A stretch of DNA of 64,000 bases from NCBI GenBank assembly GCA_946902985.2, contig OX336388.2, positions 369,445,387 through 369,509,386 on the forward strand, written 5' to 3'. Positions within the stretch are counted from its first letter, which is position 1; each line of letters begins with the position of its first letter. Under the pieces are notes generated by a model. That model searched no databases and was not told the DNA's origin. It saw nothing but the letters and a program-made list of their open reading frames with translations. Below are positions 43,701 through 55,284 of this stretch, one piece after another. Source of the DNA: Meconema thalassinum. Lineage: Eukaryota > Arthropoda > Insecta > Orthoptera > Tettigoniidae. A program made the position numbers and the translations under genes.

Positions 43701-45179
43701 ATACATACATAAATTATATATAAACTTTTGAACTGACGGTGGTTTTGGGGTCTGGGGGAAGTGAAACGCGAAGATATGTCGAAATTTTCCGGAAGTCGAA
43801 ACATGGGACCCATTGCAATAGTTAGCTTTCTAATGAAATCTACCTAAAAAAAAAATTCTCTCGGCACGCCAGAAGGCGGAGGTAGATTTCACCGGGCAAA
43901 CTAGGGGATAGGCTATAATAGGCAAAATATACAGGTTTTCGTAGGAGGATCAGACCTCATTGATTGCAAGAAAGTATTTTACATTTGGAGGTTAATTAAC
44001 TTTTTTTTTCGTTTTTGTATTCATATTTTTATCATTTTACTGTCTTATGGTGATGGTTACCTTCTTGTCATTTGGGGTTAATTTTTATACTTGTGATCAC
44101 ACTGTCCTTATGCAAGGTTTGGAACTGATGTGTAGCTATGTGACAGTCTGTTACTTCTTCACGCAAAATTTTATCTCCCGCAGAGATTTTTGTTGGTTCC
44201 TCAGTTTAGGAGCTGCGGCAACGTGGTCATGTAACCCCGTGTACACTGGGTGTGTGTAGAATCTGATAAACGGTGTTAATTTTGATGACTGTATTAGTCT
44301 GTAATTCAGGTAAGGTCTGCAGACGATCAATTTTAAGTAGTAGTTCCTAATTTTGTGCCATATACTAACGTCAACGACACCTAGCTGTGAACTTGACTAC
44401 TAGATGCCACCGCAACCAGCAACTTGCAACGAACGTTGGAACTTGCCCACCAAACGAATGCATGCTGAGGGATTTTTAGCGCTCTTAGAAAATCCGACGA
44501 CTTTGGCCGGCTTTGAACCAGCGACCTTGGGCTTATGAGTTCATCATGCTACCAGTTAGCCGCTTCGCACAGAGTCAGATGGAAAAATGAATGTGATCTC
44601 GTGCGATGGCGTTGTCTTGGCAACCTCTGATAGCTCATCTCTCATCAATTAAGAAGTGTTGTCATGGTAACTTCTGATGGCAGTTGGCATTTTCTTTAAT
44701 TCCGAAATCATTTTTCTCATCCCTTGGCGTAATGGTAGGTCAGATCAAAAATTCTTTCAGACAATGTTTTAGGTAATTATTAGGGGAATAATTTCCATTT
44801 TGTACGGTTTTGATATTGTGCCTATTAAGAGAGATATGATTAATGTTTCCCGAAAAACCCACTTTTTTCCACCCCTTTGGTCAATGTTTGGTGCTATCAA
44901 AAACTTTTCAAACATAAATTTTTGGCACTTATCCGACACATATTATGAACTTTGAATGGATTCGATATTTCACGTATTAAAAGAATTATAGCGATATTTC
45001 ACTTTTTCGAAAAAGAAAGCCCCCCTCCCCCCCCTCAAACGATTTTGCCCATTATCGAACTCGACTGAGATTTTAAGGGGATACATATTATGCAAAACAT
45101 TCAAAGTGATTGGTGCAAAATTACGGCAGTTATCGTGTCCATAAGAAACTGATATATATGCATATATATATATATACAC
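43701..45179 (+). repeat. R monomer b (most complete)
   Basis: Runs from ATACATACATAAATTATATA through AACTTTTGAACTGACGGTGG, the GGCACGCCAGAAGGCGGAGG block, an S1-like block (44200-44575), GTACGGTTTTGATATTGTGC, and ends at GCAGTTATCGTGTCCATAAG plus an AT/AC microsatellite. It includes the empty DINE-1 site at 44082-44092. No gene seen in it. A tandem satellite-like repeat or part of a larger element; family unknown. Confidence 0.8.
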
Positions 45180-48100
45180 TGTACCCGATACCTATTTTAG
45201 GCTATCGGCTACGCCAGCAGACATTAAGCTGTAGTTGAGGTTTTGGAAAGCAATAGGAAAAGATAGCGCATCGATCGCGTCAAGAAGAAAGCCAAGATGA
45301 CGTAGGAGGTCTAGAATCGAGGAGGCATTGAAATCAGTAAGAAGATGGAATTATGAATGGAGATGTGAAGCTTTATTGAAACATATATGGAATTATAACA
45401 ATTAAAACATCTTAGAAGAGGATATATAACATGCATTATATGTGGAAATAATTTTATGGAAGTAAGTTATTTTATAACAGAACAGCCGAGAGGATTCGGG
45501 TTCGAGACTATGACCGTGACGTGAGAGCACTGTGGTGGGGGACTATACCACGTGTCCGCCCCAAGCACATAAGTGAGTGAAGACAGCACTAGCAAGTTCA
45601 GTTGGGCTCAGTTAGACGAGCAGGTAAGAGCAGCTCTATAGCACAGCGAGACGCACATTGAAGGTCACGCAGCATACAGAAACTGTCACGGCAAAAGTGT
45701 AGGTGACAGTGCTTGCATCGCCGAGCAGCGAAGGCCGATCGGGTCGTTGATCCAGGCAGGCTGGCCGAGGAGACAATTGTAGACAGCCGGGGTATTTCAA
45801 AACCACACTGCTCGTATTTGAAGACTTTATTTCAAGCTTCATTTCGACGCTGTTCAAACACAGGCTTTTACGAATAACCTTATAACTATGCTGTTATATA
45901 ACACATTCAAAGCGACTTTTTCTATTCCAAGTAAACTGAATGTTAGCATAGGCACTGATTAACTTTATATCATGCATTTATAAGATTTTTATCTTATACA
46001 GTTTTCATGAGTTACCTATTACGAACAGATACAGGGTGTTTCGTAATCTTGAACACTCTCAAGTAAAATTTTATTTTACTCAAGTGGGACTTTGCAGTAA
46101 GTTGAGATTGGACTTACAATTCTCAAACTGAACATTTATCGGAACAGTGGCGTATATTAGAAGAAGAGTAGGGGGTCCGCTGTTTCCATGAACTTTTCGA
46201 GAAGGAGTTGGACAATATCCGCTATGGGTAATTCGAGGTTCAACATGACCGAGTAAACGTGAATAGAGACAAGATGGCACCACAGAGCGATGGATTCGAT
46301 TCCTGACGAGAGGAGTTCACCAGCTGATTCGCTTGGGAGTTCGAAGGAAATCGTCATTTCATGGATGAAATGATATTCACGCCGATCTTACGAGAAATTC
46401 TTATGTAGGGAAAATCGACGATCTTGGAAATTATATTGCAACTGATAATGAAAGGTATTGTAAGAGTTCTAACCACCTGATACGATTATTTTCATGAATA
46501 CTGGGCACACATGTATATTTTTCTAATAGGAGTGATATGATTATTAAGACATGGTTTGAATTTATATACTTCGAATTTGCTAGAATATGGAGTGACCATA
46601 TGATATGGCAGGCATCATTATACGATATTCTCACCATTGTTTGGCTTTATTAAGAAGATGTTTGGTCTTTTAGACATTTTTCCAGCTAGGATATTTTTCA
46701 TGAATAGTTTTTTTGAGTAACGAGTATTTCGAACTCGTGATCTGCAATTGATTATCAGAAATTACTTCGTCAGTTCATTGCATACTAGCGAGTGTGTATT
46801 ATTCATCAGTAGGGATTTTTTTTCCATTGGATTGTTTGGAGATATTAAGAAGTTATTCACTTTAGTGAATGAACATCGCTTTTATATGACAACTAGAAAC
46901 TTGTTGATTCCTTTCTGGTACATTCATTCATACAGCCTACGAGATGGGGGCTTTCGTATTTATACGATTGTATGGTGGCTACTCACCTTACCCATCGTTC
47001 AGGGAACTATCATCCAAGTCGACGGGGCGAGGTCCTTCGTATTTATACGATTGTACGGTGGTTACACATCTTACTCGCCATTGAGGGACTCATTTTTATC
47101 ATCCGAATGTACACGAGATGTAAGTGAATTAAACAAGGAACTACTAGTCACATATCAGTCGAAATTTTGTTAAATAAAGTAACGATAAATGTCAACAGGA
47201 TTGCATTTAGTAATTCTTGTTTGCCAATCCAGTATTTTGTTGCTATACTCTTTTGAGAGTAATTTGAGTTTAACAGCTATTACAGCTGATGCTTTTGATG
47301 AGTTTATAATTGTGTTTGATACCTTTGAGAAGGATTTAAAGTAATTGAATCTTATGAGATTAATCATTAATGGTCATAATTATTTGAAGGCAGATCAGTA
47401 TTGCAGATTTTGATATGAGAGATTATAGCACATTGGTGTTTTTCTGCGACGTGAATTTATGAAGAATTTGTAAAAGAGAATTTATGCTATTTGAAAGCAG
47501 ATCTTAAATTACTGAAGTAATATTTTTCCAATTGTTTAAGAAGTTGTCTAGATGTGATCAGAGTAATTACAGTTATTGGAGATTGTGTGCGTTGATAATT
47601 TGAAGCCAGTTATATATTTTTTGTAGATCATGCAACATGGTTAAGTGGAGTTTATGATAGGCATTTTGTGGAATTTGCCATGTGATAGTAGCAATGTTGC
47701 TAATGTATTTTGAAGCAGACATGAGGTCGTCGTACCCAGTCTAGCGTAATTGTTGAGATTCATGCTGTATGTGCTGAATATTTATGGAGTTTTTGTGGAA
47801 TAATTCTTATATTCAAATGTGATATTTGAAGTATTGAAGAAATGTAATGTCGTTGTGGATAGTTAGATCCAACGTGATGTCGTGGAGACAATAATATTTT
47901 TTGGCATGATAAATTAAATACGAGATATAACTTGGAAGTAATAAAACTGTAAGACAACGTTCTGTAAACCATATGAAACAATTTGTTAGGAAATTAAACA
48001 AATAAATGAAGTTGATAATACAAGATTTTCTGAAAATAATAATTAACGAAATAATAATCTGAGATTTAAGCATATTAACGATCTGACCTAATGAAATAAA

Positions 48101-49296
48101 AATCAGAATGACTAGATGAAATAATAAAAAACTAAATAACCAGATGATTGAAATTTAAATAAGTTGATAAATTAAATTTTTGAATAAATCGATGAATTAA
48201 ATAAATGGATGAGTTAAAGATTGAATAAATAAACTGATTGAAATGAATTAATAGACGATTGTAATGATGATGAATAACTGAATTAGAAGGTGATAATTAA
48301 TTAAAGAAGCTGATGATTAATGAATTTACATGGAATTAAATAAATTTAATTGAGAGATAATTTGAAGGAATTGCAACTTGAGTTGAGAATTTAAATGATG
48401 TAATGGTGATTAAATAATGATTTTGACAGGAATAAGTAGGATTTTGAAGTGAGAATTAATGTGAGAAATATTTGATTTTGATGATGACGATAATGACCAA
48501 ACGAGTATTTGAATTTTCTGTAATTCACAGATAAGTGATTGATTGTTAATGACGATGTAAATAGTGTAAATTAATTATTCGATGTTTAGGAGCATTTGAT
48601 TAACATGTTCTACATTCAAATTATACCATGCAAACCATAATTTATGTGATATTTAATATGAGTGATTATTATATGTGTATGTTTAGGCAGATTAATTACT
48701 TAATTAAATCCACATTGATGTTAAATTAAAGAGAATTAGGTCTCAGGTTTCACAAATGTCAGTGACGAAAGACATAGTGCTACAGTGATCCTGAGAACCC
48801 AAGAGAACTTTATACATTTTTCTTGTTATGTGGATAAAGTTAATTTTGCAGTAGAAAGGAGATGGTTCGATTTTTGGACAATGACAATTTAACTTTGCAT
48901 TCGACCATACTCTTAGGTAGGAATTATATTTAAAATGTCTGTCTGACTTTCAAAGTAAAATAAATTTGTTTTTATCTTAGTAGTGATCTGATGATGGTGT
49001 GATGTTCCTTTTTCTTTCCTTGTCTTGAGTAAGGCTTATCCGGAAAGGAAGTGGTTTTGCTAGGAATTCAGTTGATGGCGCCCATTTATATTTGAATTAT
49101 TTTTATTAACTTAAGCCCGTAACGACCCTAGAGATACTTTGTCTCGTGATACCCACTGCTTTTTCGATAACTCAGCTGAATTTCCGACACATTCCTTATT
49201 TGACTAGAGGTTCATTTAAATCCGCTCTGTCCTGGAACTCCAGGGATGTGATGTTATAGCAGATGGGTCATCGCATCCCCAGGACGAACGGGTACA
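45180..49296 (+). repeat. E3 5' LTR (4117 bp)
   Basis: Unusually long. Its right third (about 47650-48700) is very rich in short A/T and GA-poor motifs such as AATAAATGAATTAAAT. It includes an 83-bp period duplication at 46951-47108. The 141-codon frame at 46748-47173 starts at TTG and is the same in both LTRs because they are copies, so I do not call it a gene. Confidence 0.95.
46951..47108 (+). repeat. two-unit tandem duplication in E3 5' LTR
   Basis: CGTATTTATACGATTGTA recurs 83 bp apart (46955 and 47038) within two diverged units that both end in TATCATCC. CGTATTTATACG is a 12-base perfect palindrome. The other LTR has it at 57056-57213. Confidence 0.75.
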
Positions 49297-49312
49297 GAGA
49301 GAGAGGGAGAAT

Positions 49313-49330
49313 TGGCGCCCAACGTGGGGC
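49313..49330 (+). promoter_or_regulatory. E3 primer binding site (tRNA-Lys)
   Basis: TGGCGCCCAACGTGGGGC, 18 bases, 16 bp after the LTR end. As I know it, this is exactly the site complementary to tRNA-Lys(1,2) used by several retroelements. Confidence 0.88.
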
Positions 49331-49598
49331 TTTTCGATTTTGTTAATTCTATGGATTCACATCAGATTTAGATTACTGAGAGATTGATCTCAAGTTCATT
49401 TCAGTGTGTTACAAAATTTATTAAACTTAGTCAGACAATGTACTTGTGTGCCCAATCCAGTGTTCATGATAATCGTATTAGTAATATCATGTTAGTTATA
49501 AGACATTTTTCCCTATACCCAAGTGAATGCAGGAATTGAGACATTGTGATGTGTCGTTGTCTAACGTCTCTATATAATTCTATATTGAAAATATAATT

Positions 49599-52500
49599 AT
49601 GTTGCCAGAAGATTTAGCGAAGGTGTTAGGAGAGTTACAGACGGGTATGTCTGGAATTGCAGAAACTATTTCTAAGATGGAAACGGAAGTTAAAGAACAA
49701 ATTAATAATTCAGAAGCTAGATTAGAAGCTAAATGTAAAGAGAATGTACAAGCATTGCAGACTAGTACTGAAGATAATTTAAAATCATTAGAGACTAGGT
49801 TACAGTCAAATAGTGAAGCTAACTTGAAGGATAACTTCAAATCATTGGAAGAGAAATTACAGTCTCGTAGTGAAGAAACTAACTCTGAATTAGAAAACAA
49901 GTTAACCAGATTAGAGAATAGTTTAACTTTAAAGAATAATGAGATGCTGAAAACTTTACAATTAGACATAATTGCAGTAAACATGAAAGGAGAGGAAAAT
50001 GTTCAAATATTAAGAAAAAATATTATTGACTTAGAAAGTAGAGGGGAAGAAAATATTTTTACTTTAAGAACAGACGTTATGACCATACAGAAAGACATTA
50101 AGTCAGATGTATCGAAGTTGAGATTCGACATCGATGGTTTAGTGGCAGATGTAGGAAAAATTCAAGATTGGTCTACCGAAGTATCTTTCGAGACTAAGAT
50201 TAAGGGTCTAGAAACGAATCTAGGTAACGAAATAAAAGATTTAAAGACAGTAATTGGGACCATTAAAGAGGAATTCTTGGGAGAGGTCAATTCTAATTTA
50301 AAGTCGTTAGAAAATCAATTGCAGAAGGATATTAGGAAGATAGACGACGATATAGAGCAAAAGGTTAACGAAAACTTAGCTTTATTTAAAAATAGAGTCG
50401 GAGCAATTGTGGAAGAACGGTATAGTGAGGTCGATGCCGAAGCAAAAGAGAAACGTGAAGGGTTAGATGAAAAATTAATCGCAGGTATGGCAAACTTAGA
50501 AGCTAGGTTTACGGAAAGCAAGGAAGCGATGAAAATAGATTCAACTTTATTTAGAACAGATGTTGATCTGTTGAAAGAACAAGTCGCGTTAGTAAAGAAC
50601 ACGTGCGAAGAAAAAATCGACAAGTTAAGAAACGATCTAGACGAAAGTAACAAGACGCAGGATGTTACATCATTAGATGAGTTGAAGACTCAGGTTAAGA
50701 GATTAGCGGAAGACAGGATGACTAAACTAGAATCCATAGTTAACAGTTTTGCCAGTCATAATGTAACATCAGGGGAAACATTGATAAATCAAACAGCGAT
50801 AGACCGCAGTATGACGAATCAAGAACCGAGCATGGTAGAAGACCGTCAAATGCAACCGAATGTGACATTCGAAAGGGCTAGTTCAACCCTTCAGGATAAT
50901 CCAAGTTCGAATAGGAGTACGTTGGGTCCAAGCGAACGATATTCAGGTCCAGTCACTATTATAAGGAATCTGGATGACAAACCGAGAAAGTTTTCGGGAA
51001 ATACAGGAGTTACACCAGTAGAATTTCTGCGAGATATTCGAGACTACATGGCGGAACACAGGGTAGCCAAAGAAAGAGAGCTAAGGATAGTAGAACGCGC
51101 CTTAGATGGATCTGCACTTACGTGGTTTAGAGCGTTCAGAAGCAATTTTGCGAACATGGAGCAATTTGCCATGGCTTTCTTGAGGAGATTCTGGAGTGCC
51201 GAGGATCAACTTAACGTAAGAGCGGAGATGTACTCAAAACGCTATTCTACGTCACATCCGACGCATTATGCCAACTATTTCACGTCACAGCTGGCTAAAT
51301 TACAGTTCCTTATTCCTCCATTGCCAGAAGAAGAGCTTTTGCAAGCTATAGCGCGACAGTTACCGATAGAGTTACAGCGATCACTGATAGCATCGGGAGC
51401 CAATACGCTGGAACATTATGACGATATTTTGCGGCGGTTGGATTATACAAGCGCACAGGTCACACCTAGAAGTAATAGAAACGACAACAGGAACACGCAA
51501 GAAGTAAATGCGGTAGTCGCGGACAATGCAGCTCAAACGGACAGAAGGGATTCCTGGGAAAACCGACGGAACGATGGGAATCGAGGAAACATCCGTAACG
51601 CAAGGGGAAATGATCGATATAGAGGACCATATGAAAGGCCATACGATCAAGAAGCGAGAGATAGCCGGTATAGGAATTATAACCAAAATTCCAGGTATCA
51701 GGATAGGAATCGGTATAATAACAGATATAGGGGAAGGAATAACTGGAACCAAGGTCAACAATATAATGGAAACGACCGACAGGATGGCCGAAGAAACGAT
51801 CCTAACGACAGACGGGACAATCGTGGACATGAGAGGTCGAGACAAGAGGATAGACAGCCTAGTGCACCACTCGAGGAGACAGTGAGAGATGTCAATCGAG
51901 CCAGCACGAGTGGCGAAGAAAAAAAAAACGTCAAATTAACTCCAGAGAAAAATGAAAATCATTGGGAATCAATCGTCATCGTGGAAACATATCAGGTCAA
52001 GGACGAGCATTTAATCGAGGAAGAAGACATAGTACACCGGGAAAATAGACATGAATTGCCAGTTATTAGTGTGGAAGTCATGGGAAAAGAAATAAAGACA
52101 CTTGTAGACACATGGGCTATGGTGAGCTTGATATCCATAGGTTGCCTGGATGAATTGAAATTATTAGGAGGAATTACAATGTTGCCAACTGTAGTTAGCA
52201 AAATTCAAGGGGTGATCCCAGACAAGAGTATGAAATGTAAAAGTCAGGTACTTTTAGATGTTGGGATTGGAACCAGAAGTTTTGAACAGATGTTCCTAGT
52301 AGTGGGTCAACTACATTTTGACATGATCCTAGGAGTGGATTTCCTAAGTGAGAGTGGCCTGATCATAGATATGCAGAGTAGGCGCATGTACTTTCAAGAA
52401 GGGGTCATGGAAAATCAAGAATCAGAGATGACATTCTTTAGAGAGGATATATTGGATGAAATTGTATGCAGCGTTGAAAGATCTATAGAAGATAAAATTG

Positions 52501-54350
52501 GCATGACAAGTAAAATAAATCCAGAAATTAAGGGGCAGTTTGATCAAGTAATTTCAGAATATGAGGATATATTCAATGACAAACCAGGTCTCATAGAAAA
52601 TTTTACATACAGCATCAAGTTGATGGATGACAAACCATACCATAAAAATTTATATCCCATTCCGGATAAATGGAAGGAGGAAGTTAGCATAATGATAAGC
52701 GACATGGAGACAGATGGAATAATTAAGAAAATGCCAACTGCTTATTTGAATCCTTTAGCTGTTGTCAAGAAACCTAACGGTAAGCTGAGGATATGTTTAG
52801 ATGCCAGAGCCCTTAACGAAAGAGTTCTTCCTGAACATGACAGACCACCTGTTATACGTGAATTGTTACGCCGATTTAGAGGAAAGAGTTTCTTTTCGAC
52901 AATCGATCTGACTAGTTCATATTATCATGTTGAGCTAGCAGAAGACTGCAAACAATACACAGGGTTCTTGTTTGACCATAAAACATATGTATTCAATAGG
53001 TTACCTTTTGGAGTGAAAAATAGTGGTCCGGTGATGATCCGAGCACTAGATGAAAATTTGTCAGATGCAGTTAAGGAGCACGTGGTAAGCTATATTGATG
53101 ACCTGATTATAGCGTCTGAGACAGCGGAAGAACATGTCAGGCACCTTCAAATGCTTTTTGAAGATCTAAGGAGAACGAACTTCAAGGTGAATTTCATTAA
53201 ATGTCAGTTCTTTCATGAAGAAATTGAGTTTCTTGGACATAGAATCGATGGAGATGGTTATAGGCCCAATCCAAAGAAAATCATGGCAATTTCAGAGTTT
53301 CCAACACCACGAAAGATTAAAGAGGTACGGCAGTTTTTAGGCATGTGTCAGTTCTTTTCAACACATTGTCCTGAATATACTGAGACGATGGCACCTCTGC
53401 AAGATTTATTAAGGAAGGGAAATCGATGGAAATGGGACGATAGATGCAATCAAGCGTTTTTAGCGGCCAAGAAAATGCTGATCCAAAATATCAAGCTTGA
53501 GTATCCTGATTTTACAAGACGATTTTTTGTAGAGACAGACGCATCCAAAATAGGCATTAGTGGAATCCTATATCAGTTGGATGATGACAAGAAACATAGA
53601 TATTTAGCTTTCACCAGTCGCAAGCTTAGGAATTGTGAGAAGAATTACTATGCAACTGAGTTAGAGGCATTAGCAGTGGTTCATGCTCTCAAAACGTGGA
53701 AGAAGGTGTTGTTTGGACATGACATAACAGTGATCACAGATCATAAAGCCCTCCAATTTATTATGAAGACAGACTTAGCGAGTGACCGCATCACCAGATG
53801 GGCTCTGTTCTTACAGCAATTTAACCCAACTGTTGTACATAGACCGGGGAAGTTAAATCTGTTAGCAGATGTGCTGAGCAGAAACCCTTGTGAGGAAGTA
53901 TTTGTCAACCATATAAATTTGATTCAAGAGGATAATGGTACTCTAGAAAAGTTGAAGTTGTTAGCGCAAACTCAGAAGAGATATGCACATTTGCGAAGAA
54001 TTTACCGTTTTCTGACACGCAGGATGGATAACACTGATCCGGATTTTCAAAGAACTGAGATAGAGGCTAGAAAATATCATATCATGGGAGGTATTATATG
54101 CCAATATATCGACCAGGATCATACTAAACTTAGAGTAGTGATCCCACCCAAGCTTGTCAAACCAGTTATTTGGATGATACACCGAACTGCAGCTCATGTA
54201 GGTGTAGACAAGACTTTGGCTCTCGCGCAAGAAACTTTCGTTTGGAGACAAATGGGACAAACGATTCGCGACGTCATAAAGACCTGTGACAGTTGTCAGC
54301 GAAGTAAATACTCATCTAAGTTAATGAAAGAAGTTCCTAGATCAATATAA
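49599..54350 (+). CDS. gag-pol: E3 Gag-Pol polyprotein up to a stop in integrase
   Basis: Starts at ATG 49599. Residues about 1-400 are predicted coiled coil (Lys/Glu-rich heptad-like, less regular than E1/E2). The capsid-like domain lies at about 460-615 and the Arg/Asn/Asp/Gly-rich tract at about 650-750, without CCHC knuckles. In the protease the catalytic motif reads Asp837-Thr838-Trp839 instead of DTG, which should abolish activity. Reverse transcriptase has YIDD at 1165-1168, RNase H has Asp1314 (TDAS), and the integrase zinc finger ends CDSC. A TAA at codon 1584 (54348-54350) stops translation just before the integrase core. Sequence identity with E1 is moderate in Gag and stronger in Pol. 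Confidence 0.92.
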   Translation: MLPEDLAKVLGELQTGMSGIAETISKMETEVKEQINNSEARLEAKCKENVQALQTSTEDNLKSLETRLQSNSEANLKDNFKSLEEKLQSRSEETNSELENKLTRLENSLTLKNNEMLKTLQLDIIAVNMKGEENVQILRKNIIDLESRGEENIFTLRTDVMTIQKDIKSDVSKLRFDIDGLVADVGKIQDWSTEVSFETKIKGLETNLGNEIKDLKTVIGTIKEEFLGEVNSNLKSLENQLQKDIRKIDDDIEQKVNENLALFKNRVGAIVEERYSEVDAEAKEKREGLDEKLIAGMANLEARFTESKEAMKIDSTLFRTDVDLLKEQVALVKNTCEEKIDKLRNDLDESNKTQDVTSLDELKTQVKRLAEDRMTKLESIVNSFASHNVTSGETLINQTAIDRSMTNQEPSMVEDRQMQPNVTFERASSTLQDNPSSNRSTLGPSERYSGPVTIIRNLDDKPRKFSGNTGVTPVEFLRDIRDYMAEHRVAKERELRIVERALDGSALTWFRAFRSNFANMEQFAMAFLRRFWSAEDQLNVRAEMYSKRYSTSHPTHYANYFTSQLAKLQFLIPPLPEEELLQAIARQLPIELQRSLIASGANTLEHYDDILRRLDYTSAQVTPRSNRNDNRNTQEVNAVVADNAAQTDRRDSWENRRNDGNRGNIRNARGNDRYRGPYERPYDQEARDSRYRNYNQNSRYQDRNRYNNRYRGRNNWNQGQQYNGNDRQDGRRNDPNDRRDNRGHERSRQEDRQPSAPLEETVRDVNRASTSGEEKKNVKLTPEKNENHWESIVIVETYQVKDEHLIEEEDIVHRENRHELPVISVEVMGKEIKTLVDTWAMVSLISIGCLDELKLLGGITMLPTVVSKIQGVIPDKSMKCKSQVLLDVGIGTRSFEQMFLVVGQLHFDMILGVDFLSESGLIIDMQSRRMYFQEGVMENQESEMTFFREDILDEIVCSVERSIEDKIGMTSKINPEIKGQFDQVISEYEDIFNDKPGLIENFTYSIKLMDDKPYHKNLYPIPDKWKEEVSIMISDMETDGIIKKMPTAYLNPLAVVKKPNGKLRICLDARALNERVLPEHDRPPVIRELLRRFRGKSFFSTIDLTSSYYHVELAEDCKQYTGFLFDHKTYVFNRLPFGVKNSGPVMIRALDENLSDAVKEHVVSYIDDLIIASETAEEHVRHLQMLFEDLRRTNFKVNFIKCQFFHEEIEFLGHRIDGDGYRPNPKKIMAISEFPTPRKIKEVRQFLGMCQFFSTHCPEYTETMAPLQDLLRKGNRWKWDDRCNQAFLAAKKMLIQNIKLEYPDFTRRFFVETDASKIGISGILYQLDDDKKHRYLAFTSRKLRNCEKNYYATELEALAVVHALKTWKKVLFGHDITVITDHKALQFIMKTDLASDRITRWALFLQQFNPTVVHRPGKLNLLADVLSRNPCEEVFVNHINLIQEDNGTLEKLKLLAQTQKRYAHLRRIYRFLTRRMDNTDPDFQRTEIEARKYHIMGGIICQYIDQDHTKLRVVIPPKLVKPVIWMIHRTAAHVGVDKTLALAQETFVWRQMGQTIRDVIKTCDSCQRSKYSSKLMKEVPRSI

Positions 54351-55184
54351 CCCAGCAAGCCAAGAGAACTTTTCGCGACGGACATTTTTGGTCCGATTCC
54401 TCGTTCGACGAAAGGCAATCAGTTCGTTTTGGTCACGGTTGATGTATTTTCGAAGTACGTATCTCTATGCCCTATACAGAAAGCTACATCCAAATACGTG
54501 ATAAACAGACTTGAGAAAACAGTTATTCCGAGCATGGGGAAACCTGAAGTTTTGTTGAGTGACCATGGATCGCAATTTACTAGTATGGAATTTTCTACTG
54601 CTATGGAACGTTTAGGAATAAGGCATGTGTTTAATTCTGTACGGTATCCAGAGGGAAATCCCGCCGAAAGAATTATGCCGGAGATAAGTAAGCTGTGTCG
54701 CTTATATGTGTCAAGGCAACACCATAGATGGATGGAAGTGATACCCATCATTAGCCAATGCTTGAATTCCACAGTACATGAAAGCGCAGGACAGATTCCG
54801 TCCATGCTTCATCATGGATTGAAACCGGATAGACCATGGGACAGAGTCGTGAGGGCACCAGTAGATCCTCAACCCACACAAGAAAGAAGAGTCGAGATGG
54901 CAGGAGAGAGGCTCAGAAGACAGGCGGAGAAGAGAGCCAGGAGACAGGCAGGAAGGAGGTTCCACGAGCCATTTCAAGAAAATGATGAGGTGCTGATTAG
55001 GAAGCCAGTCACTTCGAACCTTCAGCTGAAGATCTACCATAAATTCGCTCCATTGTACGCTGGACCGTTCCGTATTGAACAGACATACCAGAATAATAGC
55101 TATAAGATTGTTAAAATGGATACTGATGAAGTTGTAGGAACTTTTAATGCAGCTAGCATCAGGAAATACCATCATGCTGAGTAA
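54351..55184 (+). pseudogene. E3 integrase core and GPF module after the stop
   Basis: Same frame as the upstream part. It has the catalytic triad Asp1595 (ATDIFGP), Asp1655 (SDHG) and Glu1690 (NPAER), numbering through the stop, with 34 residues between the last two. A basic region (RLRRQAEKRARR) and the GPF module (YAGPFRI...NNSYKI) follow, and a normal stop at 55182-55184. Everything needed for strand transfer looks intact; only the TAA separates it from Gag-Pol. Confidence 0.88.
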
Positions 55185-55276
55185 GGGAATTGTAGAGCTA
55201 TCGTGTACATGTATTATATATTGAATGCCTGAGAGTGTATTTTTTTTCTCAATCCTGATAAAAAAAGGAGATGTAC

Positions 55277-55284
55277 GGGAGAGA
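55277..55284 (+). promoter_or_regulatory. E3 polypurine tract
   Basis: GGGAGAGA directly precedes the 3' LTR; a second run AAAAAAAGGAGA lies at about 55260-55271. It primes plus-strand DNA in this element class. Confidence 0.7.

Noticed and set aside
46748..47173. 141-codon frame in both E3 LTRs
   Set aside because: It begins at TTG, not ATG, has no domain, and its identity in both LTRs follows from their being copies.
54900..55184. Chromodomain at the integrase C-terminus
   Set aside because: The end is a GPY/F module followed by a few residues; no aromatic cage or chromodomain fold is visible.
55185..55284. Space for an env gene downstream of pol
   Set aside because: Only 100 bp separate pol from the 3' LTR in E3, and 335 bp in E1, with no membrane-protein frame. 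E2 has about 350 bp and none either. These are retrotransposons without envelope.
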